DNA of 64,000 bases from Flavobacteriales bacterium. GTDB lineage: Bacteria > Bacteroidota > Bacteroidia > Flavobacteriales_E > Vicingaceae. The stretch spans positions 1 to 64,000 of the forward strand of contig JACJZD010000005.1 of the NCBI GenBank assembly GCA_020635795.1, written 5' to 3'. A program made the position numbers and the translations under genes. Shown here one piece after another: positions 49,018 to 57,259 of the stretch (positions are counted from its first letter, which is position 1; each line of letters begins with the position of its first letter). Below the pieces are notes generated by a model. That model did no database searches. It saw only the letters and a program-made list of their open reading frames with translations, and had not been told where the DNA came from.

Positions 49018-50876
49018 GATATTGCTTGTTTAATTAGATCTCTTTTAACTTTAGTTTTAACTATCTTAAAATCAAACCACTCTGATAAGTTAACATCAAA
49101 ACCAACCCCATTTAAGTAGTTGTTCAGTGCCAAATTCAATCCTCTTCCGTAAAGCTCGTGTTTTGCCCCAGTTGGGTCTTTATGATACAAGTCATTTTCG
49201 GCAAAACCTTTAAAAATTGGTCCTACTATTTTTATTCCAAAAGCATCAGGATTTTTACCAATTGGACTATGTGCTGTAGTTGTAAATTGGTGCCAAAAAG
49301 CCGATTGTATACAATTGTTTTCGAAGAGTTGACGAACAACTTCTAACGAATCAATGGTTTCTTGCTCTGTTTCTGTTGGAAATCCATACATTAAATAGGC
49401 ATGAACCATAATGTTATTATCAGAAAAAGCTTTGGTAACTTTTGCCACTTGTCCTATATCAACACCTTTATTCATTTTTTCGAGTAATCTGTCAGAAGCT
49501 ACTTCTAACCCTCCTGTAACAGCAATACAGCCCGATTTTGCTAAAAGCGAACAAAGTTCTTGGTTAAATGTTTTTTCAAATCGAATATTCGTCCACCAAA
49601 TAATGTAAATTTTTCGTTTTAGTAGTTCTTCGGCCAATGCTTTTAACATTTTAGGAGGTGCAGCTTCATCAACAAAATGAAAGCCTGTTAACCCAGTTTC
49701 TTCAACTAATTTTTCAATCTTATCCACCAATTTTTCGGCGGTTGTATTCTGATAATTTCCTATGTAATCTAAATTTACATCGCAAAAGCTACATTGTTTC
49801 CAATAGCAACCATGCGAAACGGTTAATTTATTCCATCTTCCATCGCTCCACAAACGGTGCATGGGGTTCATCACATCTAAAAACGACAAATAGTTGTTTT
49901 GTAATAATCCAACATAAGTTGGCGCAGGCATATCGTTATGATGAAAAATGGTGTTGGGGATATTATTTTGGTAGAAAACTTTGCCCTCTTTCAATAAAAA
50001 TGTTCGCTCTAAATCGTTTTGCTCAATTTGCTTACCAAGGAATTGGATGAGTTTTAAAACTGGTCCTTCACCGTCATCGAGTGTAATATAATCAATGTAT
50101 TTAAAAATTCGAACATCGGTAAGTGAACGAAGTTCGGTGTTGCAATATCCACCACCAAAAGCTATTTTAATCCGTCGGTTGACGGATTGCTTTTTTATAA
50201 ACTTAGCACAACGCAATGCAGAAAATAAATTTCCTGGAAAAGGAATGGTGAAACAAATTAAATCAGGTTGTTCCTCATCAATTTTTGCCATTAATATCAA
50301 CAGCATTTTATCTTCAATAATAGTGGTGCTGTATCCTAAATACTCATCAATTTCATCAAAACTACTTGCTGCAGTTGCTATCGTTTCGGCATACCGAGTA
50401 AAAGAGAAAAACTCATCTACATTGGCTTTGATAAAATCTCCCAATTCTTCAATAAAAATGGTAGCCAAATGTTTAGCTTTATCGAGTATTCCTAAATTTC
50501 CGAAAGCATAATCAAAACTTTCTAAATCAATATTAGAACGGTGGGCTTTTGGTAAAAACTCTTCGTGGTTAATCTGATATGCAGCAGTAACTTCGTGATG
50601 TTGCAGGTATTTTATTACAAAATCTACCTTGTTAATGTATTCGTTTCGTTGTTCCCAAACCAACTGAAATTCAATACTTTCGTTTGAAGCTGCCTCGTTA
50701 AATACCGATTGGATAAAATCTTTAGTAAACACCTTGTTGAACAATTCAATACTTAAATCGCACTGTGCAACAGCCAATCCTTGCTCGTCTAAAAACCCTT
50801 TTAAATATGCTGTTGCCGGATACGGAGTATTGAGCTGGGTAAAAGGCGGAGTTATTAATAAGGTTTTAACTGGCAT
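49014..50876 (-). CDS. B12-binding-domain radical SAM protein
   Basis: Radical SAM enzyme of 620 residues with an N-terminal cobalamin-binding-like domain (about 1-290; LLITPPFTQLNTPYPATAYLKGFLDEQG, then FTIPFPGNLFSALRCAKFIKK and ITLDDGEGPVL). The Fe-S cluster cysteines are C357, C362 and C365 in GCYWKQCSFCDVNLDYIG, spaced CX4CX2C instead of the usual CX3CX2C. AdoMet-barrel motifs follow: GFHFVDEAAPP, GGLEVASDRLLEKMNKGV and MVHAYLMYGFPTETEQET. Relatives act in tetrapyrrole, lipid or natural-product chemistry, but the substrate is unknown. It is divergent from the helicase gene; a TATCTTTG element lies 4 nt before its ATG. Confidence 0.85.
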   Translation of the reverse strand: MPVKTLLITPPFTQLNTPYPATAYLKGFLDEQGLAVAQCDLSIELFNKVFTKDFIQSVFNEAASNESIEFQLVWEQRNEYINKVDFVIKYLQHHEVTAAYQINHEEFLPKAHRSNIDLESFDYAFGNLGILDKAKHLATIFIEELGDFIKANVDEFFSFTRYAETIATAASSFDEIDEYLGYSTTIIEDKMLLILMAKIDEEQPDLICFTIPFPGNLFSALRCAKFIKKQSVNRRIKIAFGGGYCNTELRSLTDVRIFKYIDYITLDDGEGPVLKLIQFLGKQIEQNDLERTFLLKEGKVFYQNNIPNTIFHHNDMPAPTYVGLLQNNYLSFLDVMNPMHRLWSDGRWNKLTVSHGCYWKQCSFCDVNLDYIGNYQNTTAEKLVDKIEKLVEETGLTGFHFVDEAAPPKMLKALAEELLKRKIYIIWWTNIRFEKTFNQELCSLLAKSGCIAVTGGLEVASDRLLEKMNKGVDIGQVAKVTKAFSDNNIMVHAYLMYGFPTETEQETIDSLEVVRQLFENNCIQSAFWHQFTTTAHSPIGKNPDAFGIKIVGPIFKGFAENDLYHKDPTGAKHELYGRGLNLALNNYLNGVGFDVNLSEWFDFKIVKTKVKRDLIKQAIS

Positions 50877-50881
50877 GGTTC

Positions 50882-50889
50882 AAAGATAC
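50882..50889 (-). promoter_or_regulatory. -7 promoter element TATCTTTG of the radical SAM gene, leaderless
   Basis: TATCTTTG, then AACC, then the ATG on the minus strand. A TTTG lies 15 bp upstream of the element. Confidence 0.5.
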
Positions 50890-50918
50890 AATTATCCCCT
50901 TATCAAATTAATTTTAGA

Positions 50919-50926
50919 GTACATTT
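50919..50926 (+). promoter_or_regulatory. -7 promoter element TACATTTG of the DbpA-like gene, leaderless
   Basis: TACATTTG, then CAAC, then the ATG at 50932. Together with the radical SAM element it fills a 55 bp divergent gap. Confidence 0.5.
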
Positions 50927-50931
50927 GCAAC

Positions 50932-52242
50932 ATGTCGCAGACTATAAAAACACAGGAACATATTCTTAAAAAATTAAACATTGAAAAGCTAAACCCAATG
51001 CAAGAGGAGGCTTTATCAATTATACCTTCGGCTACCGATGTGGTGGTATTATCGCCAACAGGTTCAGGTAAAACCTTGGCTTTTTTACTTCCTATCATTA
51101 ACGATTTAGATACCAATTGTACCGAAATTCAAGTATTAATATTGGTTCCAACCCGAGAACTTGCCATGCAAATTGAACAAGTAGTTCGAGAAATGGGAAC
51201 AGGATTTAAAGTAAATGCCGTTTATGGTGGAAGAGCTGGTTCAAAAGATAAAATAGATTTAAAACATCGCCCTGCTATATTAATTGGTACGCCAGGTAGA
51301 GTTGCCGACCGTATTTATAGGGATAGTTTTTCTACCGAACACATTAAAACCATTGTGTTAGATGAGTTTGATAAATCGCTTGAAATAGGTTTTGAAAAAG
51401 AAATGCAAGAAATTTTGTTGGGGTTACCCAATGTAAAAAATAGAATTTTAACCTCTGCAACTCAAAAGGCGTCTATTCCTATTTTTGTCGGACTTCGAAA
51501 TCCTGTTTACATCAATTACTTGCAAGAGGGAACCACCTTATTAAAACAAAAAGTGGTTGTTTCTCCTTCCAAAGATAAATTAGGCACGCTTTTAGATACC
51601 CTTTGTCACATTGGAAATGAGCCAGGAATTATTTTCTGTAACTTTAAAGATACCATTCAAGTCGTGAGTGATTTTTTAACAGCAAACAACATCAGTTTTG
51701 GTGTTTTTTATGGCGGTATGGAACAAATAGACAGAGAACGAGCATTAATGAAGTTTAGAAACGGAACACATCAATTGCTAATTGCAACCGATTTGGCAGC
51801 GCGAGGATTAGATATTCCAGAACTAAAATTTATTCTTCACTTTGAATTACCACATAGAAAAGAAGAGTTTGTTCATAGAAACGGTCGTACAGCACGAATG
51901 AATAGTGATGGGGTTGCTTATATTTTGAAATGGAAAAACGAACTGTTGCCCGACTTCATTTCAGATGCTGAGGTTGAAGAAATAAACCCAACCAAAAAAC
52001 CTACGCCTTCAAAATGGATAACGATTTTTATATCGGGAGGAAGAAAAGATAAAATTTCGAAAGGAGATATTGCTGGGCTTTGTTTTAAACAAGGACAATT
52101 GAGTAAAGATGATGTTGGAATTATAGAAATTAAACAAGATTGCGCTTTTGTAGCCATCAATAAAAATAAAGTAAATCAATTGGTACAATTGATTGATAAC
52201 ACCAAATTAAAAACAAAAAAAGTACGAGTAAGTATCATTTAA
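50932..52242 (+). CDS. DEAD-box RNA helicase, DbpA-like
   Basis: ATP-dependent RNA helicase, 436 residues from the ATG at 50932; an open extension upstream to 50734 runs antisense through the radical SAM gene and lacks helicase similarity, so it is excluded. Motifs in order: NPMQEEAL (Q motif), SPTGSGKT, PTRELA, GTPGR, DEFD in place of DEAD, TSAT, IIFCNFK, ATDLAARGLD and HRNGRTAR. Residues about 360-436 form the small DbpA RNA-binding domain (WITIFISGGRKDKISKGDIAG), which in E. coli targets 23S rRNA during 50S assembly. DUF4197 follows 12 bp later. Confidence 0.9.
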   Translation: MSQTIKTQEHILKKLNIEKLNPMQEEALSIIPSATDVVVLSPTGSGKTLAFLLPIINDLDTNCTEIQVLILVPTRELAMQIEQVVREMGTGFKVNAVYGGRAGSKDKIDLKHRPAILIGTPGRVADRIYRDSFSTEHIKTIVLDEFDKSLEIGFEKEMQEILLGLPNVKNRILTSATQKASIPIFVGLRNPVYINYLQEGTTLLKQKVVVSPSKDKLGTLLDTLCHIGNEPGIIFCNFKDTIQVVSDFLTANNISFGVFYGGMEQIDRERALMKFRNGTHQLLIATDLAARGLDIPELKFILHFELPHRKEEFVHRNGRTARMNSDGVAYILKWKNELLPDFISDAEVEEINPTKKPTPSKWITIFISGGRKDKISKGDIAGLCFKQGQLSKDDVGIIEIKQDCAFVAINKNKVNQLVQLIDNTKLKTKKVRVSII

Positions 52243-52254
52243 AAACAAGTTGTC

Positions 52255-52980
52255 ATGAAAAAACACATCACTTTAGCCGTATTGGCTTTTTCAATGCTAT
52301 CAATTACTTCAAACGCCCAAATTTGGGATAAGGTTAAAAAAAATGCGCCAAAAAGTTTAACACCAAAATCTAATGCCTTGTCGCAAGAAGAAATTGGTAA
52401 AGGACTAAAAGAAGCTTTAAATAAAGGCGTAGAAAAAGGGGTAAACCAATTATCAAAACCCGATGGCTATTTTAAAGATGCCGAAATTAAAATTCCTATG
52501 CCCGAACAAGCTCAAAATGTAGAAGACAAATTGAGAAAAATGGGTCAAGGAGAAAAAGTGGATGAAGCCATTTTGTCGATGAACCGAGCAGCTGAAGATG
52601 CAGCCATTTTAGCTAAAAAATTATTTGTTGAAGCCATTAAAAACATGACCATTACTGATGCCATGGCCATATTAAAAGGTGAAAAAAATGCCGCAACCGA
52701 GTATTTAAAAAAATCAACCAGCTCAGCTTTAACAGAAAAATTTCAACCAATAATAAAAGTTTCGTTAGATAAGGTTGGAGCTACTAAACATTGGGAAACT
52801 GTTTTTAATACTTACAATAAAATTCCTTTTGTAGATAAAGTAAATCCCGATTTGGAAGCATATGTAACTGAAAAAGCAATAAACGGTTTATTTATTCAAG
52901 TAGCTAAAGAAGAACTTCAAATTCGCGACAATCCTTCTGCTCGTGTAACAGATTTACTAAAGAAAGTATTTGGTAATTAA
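52255..52980 (+). CDS. DUF4197 domain exported protein
   Basis: A 241-residue protein with signal peptide (about 1-22, ITSNA|Q) and a helical body matching DUF4197: SQEEIGKGLKEALNKGVEKGVNQLSKPDGYF, IPMPEQAQNVEDKLRKMGQG, NMTITDAMAILKGEKNAATEYLKKST and KVNPDLEAYVTEKAINGLFIQVAKEE. The family is periplasmic or outer-membrane associated in Gram-negative bacteria and has no known activity. It follows the helicase by 12 bp and ends in a strong bidirectional terminator that also serves the convergent tRNA gene. Confidence 0.85.
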   Translation: MKKHITLAVLAFSMLSITSNAQIWDKVKKNAPKSLTPKSNALSQEEIGKGLKEALNKGVEKGVNQLSKPDGYFKDAEIKIPMPEQAQNVEDKLRKMGQGEKVDEAILSMNRAAEDAAILAKKLFVEAIKNMTITDAMAILKGEKNAATEYLKKSTSSALTEKFQPIIKVSLDKVGATKHWETVFNTYNKIPFVDKVNPDLEAYVTEKAINGLFIQVAKEELQIRDNPSARVTDLLKKVFGN

Positions 52981-52982
52981 CA

Positions 52983-53012
52983 AAAAAGCCTCCTAAAACT
53001 AGGAGGCTTTTT
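52983..53012. terminator. bidirectional terminator between DUF4197 and tRNA-Gln
   Basis: AAAAAGCCTCCT (52983-52994), a 6 nt loop and AGGAGGCTTTTT (53001-53012): a perfect 12 bp stem with A- and T-tracts on the outside. It abuts the 3' end of the tRNA gene. Confidence 0.92.
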
Positions 53013-53013
53013 G

Positions 53014-53086
53014 TTGTCCGACTAGGGCTCGAACCTAGACTCTTCTGGACCAAAACCAGACGTGTTGCCAGTTACACCATCGGACA
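53014..53086 (-). tRNA. tRNA-Gln, anticodon TTG
   Basis: The minus strand folds into a full cloverleaf of 73 nt: acceptor TGTCCGA/TCGGACA (7 perfect pairs), D-stem GTGT/ACAC, anticodon stem TCTGG/CCAGA around the loop TTTTGGT (anticodon TTG), T-stem CTAGG/CCTAG with TTCGAGC loop, discriminator A. CCA is not encoded, so it must be added by a nucleotidyltransferase. A clear promoter lies 9 nt upstream of the mature 5' end. Confidence 0.95.
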
Positions 53087-53095
53087 ATTGGAGGG

Positions 53096-53125
53096 CAAAA
53101 GTAATAAAATATTTTTTCTGCACAA
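53096..53125 (-). promoter_or_regulatory. promoter of tRNA-Gln (TTG-N19-TACTTTTG)
   Basis: On the minus strand TTG at 53125-53123, a 19 bp spacer and TACTTTTG at 53103-53096. The -7 element ends 9 nt before the mature tRNA, which anchors the start-site geometry used to interpret other promoters here. Confidence 0.7.
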
Positions 53126-53144
53126 CAATTTTATAAAATTTTAA

Positions 53145-53171
53145 GTCCGAAGTCAGATGTCCGAAGTCAGA
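53145..53171. repeat. tandem 14 bp CCGAAGTCAGA repeat
   Basis: Two perfect copies of GTCCGAAGTCAGA with a period of 14, followed by a degenerate third. It is a GGAAG/CCGAAG-type tract like those at 17489 and 57205. The rest of the 297 bp between the tRNA and the DUF2723 gene holds the tRNA promoter and the GC-rich hairpin at 53266; I see nothing else. Confidence 0.6.
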
Positions 53172-53265
53172 AGTAATTTCAGACCTCAAAATCTAGTCTT
53201 TTAATTAAACCTCAAGAGAGAAAGTCCGCCCAACTTTCCATTATCGGTTTTCGCTCTTATAAAAA

Positions 53266-53294
53266 GCCCCTCCTTCGGAGGGGTTGGGGAGGCT
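53266..53294. repeat. GC-rich hairpin repeat, copy 3
   Basis: CCCCTCC (53267-53273), TTC loop and GGAGGGG (53277-53283), followed by TTGGGGAGGCTC. Same family as copies at 1165 and 1269. It lies about 90 bp upstream of the DUF2723 gene. Confidence 0.7.
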
Positions 53295-53383
53295 CCCTTC
53301 CTACATTTTTTAACATAGATTAACATCCGTTAACAATTTATCGTTCAGAATTTCATAAATTCGCTACCTATAAAATCAACATT

Positions 53384-56300
53384 ATGATGGATTATAAAAA
53401 ATGGAATAATATTTTAGGATGGCTGGTATGGGCTATCGCCTCTGTGGTGTATTTATCAACCATGGAATCGACAACCAGTTTTTGGGATTGTGGTGAGTTT
53501 ATTGCAACCGCATATAGATTAGAAGTTGGTCACCCACCTGGGGCACCATTATTTATGTTAATTGGTCGTTTTTTTGCAATGTTCACCTCTGCAGAAAATG
53601 CTGCCTTGGCAATCAACAGTCTGTCGGCATTAAGTAGTTCGTTTACCATTTTGTTTTTGTTTTGGACCATTACCGCAATTGTTAAAAAATTGGCATTAAA
53701 ATCAGGAGAATTAACACAAGGTAAAACGATGGCTATTTTAGGATCTGCGTTAGTTGGTTCTTTAGCTTATACTTTTTCCGATTCATTTTGGTTCTCGGCT
53801 GTTGAAGGTGAAGTTTATGCCATGTCTTCATTGTTCACTGCGGTGGTATTTTGGGCTATTCTAAAATGGGATGCTGTTTCTGGCGAAAGCCACAGTACTC
53901 GTTGGATGGTGCTTATTGCCTATTTAATGGGATTATCTATTGGGGTCCATCTTTTAAATTTATTGGCAATACCTGCAATGGTGTTTTTGTTTTATTTCAA
54001 AAACAAAGAGCTTTCAATCAAAAGCTTTTTTATTGCAATGGGTTATTCTGTATTAATTTTAGGAGTTGTTCAATTTGGAATTATACCTGGAACTTATAAA
54101 ATTGGTTCCATGTTCGAAATTCTATTTGTTAACTCTTTTGGACTTCCATTTCACTCTGGTTTAATCTTCTATTTTGTTCTTTTAACTGCGGTAGTGAGTT
54201 ATGCACTATACATTACTCAAAAGAAAGGCAAAGTTGTTTGGAATACCATTATTCTTTGTTTTACTGTAATTCTTATCGGATATTCAACTTACGCAGTAAT
54301 CATGCTGCGTTCAGCTGCAAATCCACCTATGGATGAGAACAATCCTGAAAACGCATTTAGTTTAATGTCGTATTTAGCTCGTGAGCAATATGGTTCAGCT
54401 CCATTTTTATCAGGTCAGTTTTTTAATACCCCTTTAGATGCTCGTGAGCCTTATAAAGCTGGAAAACCTGTATATTATCAAAATAAAGAAACGCACAAAT
54501 ACGAAATCACCAATAAAGGTGAAAAAAATGAACCAAATTATGACAGTAACACTTCTGGTTTTATGCCTCGTATGTGGAGTTCTCAAGGACACCATGTAGA
54601 AGCGTACAAAACTTGGAGTAATTATAAGGGTAAAAGAGTTAAAGCTGGTAATGGGGAAACCATTCAAGTACCAACTTTTGGCGAAAACTTGGCATTCTTA
54701 TTCAACTACCAATGGGGTCACCTGTATTGGCGATATTTCATGTGGAACTTTGTTGGTCGTCAAAACGATATTCAAAGTCAAGGCGAGTTTATTAATGGAA
54801 GTTGGTTAAGTGGTATCGATTTTATTGATTCAGCTCGTTTAGGAGACCAAAGTAAAATACCAACATCAGCAAAAAACAATCCTGGTAGAAATGTATATTT
54901 CTTCTTACCACTTATTTTAGGCGTTATAGGCTTGGTTTACCAATTTATGAAAGATCCTAAAGATTGGCTAGTGCTTGGTTTATTGTTTTTCTTTACTGGT
55001 ATGGCAATTAACTTTTATACCAACCCTCCTCCATTACAACCTCGTGAAAGAGATTACGCGTACGTAGGTTCATTCTATGTGTTTGCCATTTGGATAGCTG
55101 TTGGAGTATATGCCATTTATGAAATGTTGAGTAAAAAAATGCCTCAAGTAATGAGTGCTGCAGTAGTTACAATGGCTTCTTTACTGGCTGCACCAGTATT
55201 AATGGGTTCACAAAATTGGGACGATCACAATCGTCATGGAAGATATACTGCAAGAGATTTTGCAAAAAACTACTTAAACTCGTGTGCACCAAATGCAATT
55301 TTATTTACCAATGGCGATAACGATACCTTCCCTCTTTGGTATGTTCAAGAAGTTGAGGGTTATAGAACCGATGTGAGAGTTGTTAATTTAAGTTTGCTAA
55401 ATACCGATTGGTACATCGAGCAAATGAGAAGAAAAGCTTGGGATGCTGATGGTATTCCGCAAAAACTACCTGACTATAAAATCCGTCAAGGGACTAACGA
55501 TTATTTACCGATTTATGATAGAGGAATTGAAGGTTTTATTGATGTAGATGAGGCTATTGATTTTGTGCTAGATGATAGTCCAAAATCGAAAGTAACAGTT
55601 GGCTCAGGAAAACAAGTGGATTATTTCCCAACCAAAAATTTTAGCTTAAAAGTTGATAAAGCTACCGTAATGGCAAACGGAACTGTGTCTGCCGATAGAG
55701 CTGATAGAGTTTTAGATAAGTTGGATTGGACTATCGAGAAAAATTACATCATGAAAAATGATTTAATTATCTTAGATATTCTTGCTGCCAACGACTGGAA
55801 AAGACCTGTATATTTTGCCATCACAACAGGTAACGAAGCATACATTGGTTTAACCCCATATTTCCAATTAGAAGGATTGGCTTACCGTTTAGTTCCTTTC
55901 AAAGCACAAAGTTTTGATGGACAAACTGGCGAAGTGAATACCGATGTGATGTATGAAAATTTAATGAACAAGTTTGTTTGGGGAGGAATGGAAGACAAAA
56001 ACATTTACATGGATGAAAACAACCGTAGAATGTGTATGAATTTCCGAAACAACTTCTCAAGATTGGCTGAAGAATTTATTCGTGTAGGTAAAAACGATAA
56101 AGCTAAGGAAGTGTTGGATAGATGTGTTGAAGTAATGCCAAAAGAAAGTATTGAATACAACTATTTTATGATGGCTATTGCTGAATCGTATTACAAACTA
56201 AAAGAGTACGAAAAGGGTAATGATATTGTTCGTGTTTTAGTTAACAATTATGATGAAGAATTACGTTTTTATACAACCATAAAAGGCGAAAAAAGAAAGT

Positions 56301-56449
56301 CGTTACAATCAGAAATTGACCGTGACAAATACATTTTACAACAGTTAATTTTAATGACTAACGAGCGTTACAAAGAATCTGGTTTGGCAAAAGAAATGGA
56401 GGCACGTTTTATTGAAATTAACAGTTTAATTCTAACTTCAGGAATATAA
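53384..56449 (+). CDS. DUF2723 membrane protein, PMT-like GT-C glycosyltransferase
   Basis: Large membrane protein of 1021 residues. The N-terminal half has about a dozen helices and the GT-C active-site loop STTSFWDCGEFIATAYRLEVGHPPG, where the D and E resemble the catalytic D-x-E of protein O-mannosyltransferases. The middle holds periplasmic loops (PPPLQPRERDYAYVGSFYVF is a strong family motif) and GDNDTFPLWYVQEVEGYRTDVRVVNLSLLNTDWY; the C-terminal 120 residues look like TPR helices (IRVGKNDKAKEVLDRCVEVMPKES). Start at the first of two adjacent ATGs (second at 53387). Protein O-glycosylation is a plausible role. The stop overlaps the FkbM start by one base. Confidence 0.88.
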   Translation: MMDYKKWNNILGWLVWAIASVVYLSTMESTTSFWDCGEFIATAYRLEVGHPPGAPLFMLIGRFFAMFTSAENAALAINSLSALSSSFTILFLFWTITAIVKKLALKSGELTQGKTMAILGSALVGSLAYTFSDSFWFSAVEGEVYAMSSLFTAVVFWAILKWDAVSGESHSTRWMVLIAYLMGLSIGVHLLNLLAIPAMVFLFYFKNKELSIKSFFIAMGYSVLILGVVQFGIIPGTYKIGSMFEILFVNSFGLPFHSGLIFYFVLLTAVVSYALYITQKKGKVVWNTIILCFTVILIGYSTYAVIMLRSAANPPMDENNPENAFSLMSYLAREQYGSAPFLSGQFFNTPLDAREPYKAGKPVYYQNKETHKYEITNKGEKNEPNYDSNTSGFMPRMWSSQGHHVEAYKTWSNYKGKRVKAGNGETIQVPTFGENLAFLFNYQWGHLYWRYFMWNFVGRQNDIQSQGEFINGSWLSGIDFIDSARLGDQSKIPTSAKNNPGRNVYFFLPLILGVIGLVYQFMKDPKDWLVLGLLFFFTGMAINFYTNPPPLQPRERDYAYVGSFYVFAIWIAVGVYAIYEMLSKKMPQVMSAAVVTMASLLAAPVLMGSQNWDDHNRHGRYTARDFAKNYLNSCAPNAILFTNGDNDTFPLWYVQEVEGYRTDVRVVNLSLLNTDWYIEQMRRKAWDADGIPQKLPDYKIRQGTNDYLPIYDRGIEGFIDVDEAIDFVLDDSPKSKVTVGSGKQVDYFPTKNFSLKVDKATVMANGTVSADRADRVLDKLDWTIEKNYIMKNDLIILDILAANDWKRPVYFAITTGNEAYIGLTPYFQLEGLAYRLVPFKAQSFDGQTGEVNTDVMYENLMNKFVWGGMEDKNIYMDENNRRMCMNFRNNFSRLAEEFIRVGKNDKAKEVLDRCVEVMPKESIEYNYFMMAIAESYYKLKEYEKGNDIVRVLVNNYDEELRFYTTIKGEKRKSLQSEIDRDKYILQQLILMTNERYKESGLAKEMEARFIEINSLILTSGI

Positions 56450-57204
56450 TGAGAAAACTTCTAAGGTCAATAATACGAGGGTTAGGTTTATATTCTTTTT
56501 CCATTAAGTTAGAAAACAAAATTGTTACAGCGTTACAAAAACCAAAGCAGAAAAAACTTTACGAACAGTTTATAAAAAAAGATAGTTTAGTTTTTGATGT
56601 GGGAGCAAACGTTGGAAATAGAACAGCATTGTTTTTAGAGCTTGGTGCAAAAGTAGTGATGGTTGAACCTCAAAAGGATTGTTACCAAGCTTTAGAAAAA
56701 CGTTTTCCAAATTTACCATTGATTAAAAAAGGACTAGGCGAAAAAGAAAGCACCGAAAAATTGTATGTTTCTGATGTTTCATTAATCTCGTCGTTTTCAA
56801 AAAATCATGTCGACATGATGCAGGAAGACCGTTTTAAAGGTGCTAATTGGGATAAAACCATTGACATTGAAATGACAACATTAGACAAGTTAATTGCAGA
56901 ATATGGTTTGCCTGAATTTTGTAAAATTGATGTAGAAGGCTATGAATACGATGTGTTAAAGGGACTTTCTCAAAAAGTAGGCTCTATGTCGTTAGAATAC
57001 ATAGTTCCAGAAAACAAAGAGGTGGTATTAAAATGCATTCAACACTTAAATAAATTGGGTGAAATAGAATGCAATTTATCACATGGCGAAACCATGGAAT
57101 TTCATTTGCCAACTTGGAAAAACGGTGAAGAAATGGAACAATATGTTCAATCACAAGACTTTATCGACACATCTTACGGTGATATTTACGTTAGATTTGT
57201 GTAG
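56449..57204 (+). CDS. FkbM-family methyltransferase
   Basis: SAM-dependent methyltransferase, 251 residues. The SAM-binding motif is FDVGANVGNRTALFLELGAKVVMVEP near residues 48-75, and the family's later motif is FCKIDVEGYEYDVLKGLS near 165. FkbM-type enzymes O-methylate sugars or polyketides and often accompany glycan genes. The start codon shares its A with the DUF2723 stop (TAATG), so the two are translationally coupled. The acceptor is unknown; a methylated glycan made with its neighbours is an inference. Confidence 0.88.
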   Translation: MRKLLRSIIRGLGLYSFSIKLENKIVTALQKPKQKKLYEQFIKKDSLVFDVGANVGNRTALFLELGAKVVMVEPQKDCYQALEKRFPNLPLIKKGLGEKESTEKLYVSDVSLISSFSKNHVDMMQEDRFKGANWDKTIDIEMTTLDKLIAEYGLPEFCKIDVEGYEYDVLKGLSQKVGSMSLEYIVPENKEVVLKCIQHLNKLGEIECNLSHGETMEFHLPTWKNGEEMEQYVQSQDFIDTSYGDIYVRFV

Positions 57205-57236
57205 AAGTTGGATGTCGGATGACCGAAGTTGGAAGC
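57205..57236. repeat. degenerate GGAAG/TCGGAT repeat tract
   Basis: AAGTTGGATGTCGGATGACC followed by GAAGTTGGAAG in the 55 bp gap between the FkbM and Gfo/Idh genes. Related to the tracts at 17489 and 53145. Confidence 0.5.
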
Positions 57237-57259
57237 TGTAATATTGAGACAACTAAGTT

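Noticed and set aside
50734..50931. 66-codon upstream extension of the DbpA-like helicase
   Set aside because: It runs antisense through the start of the radical SAM gene, and a promoter element plus ATG at 50932 give the family's expected N-terminus.
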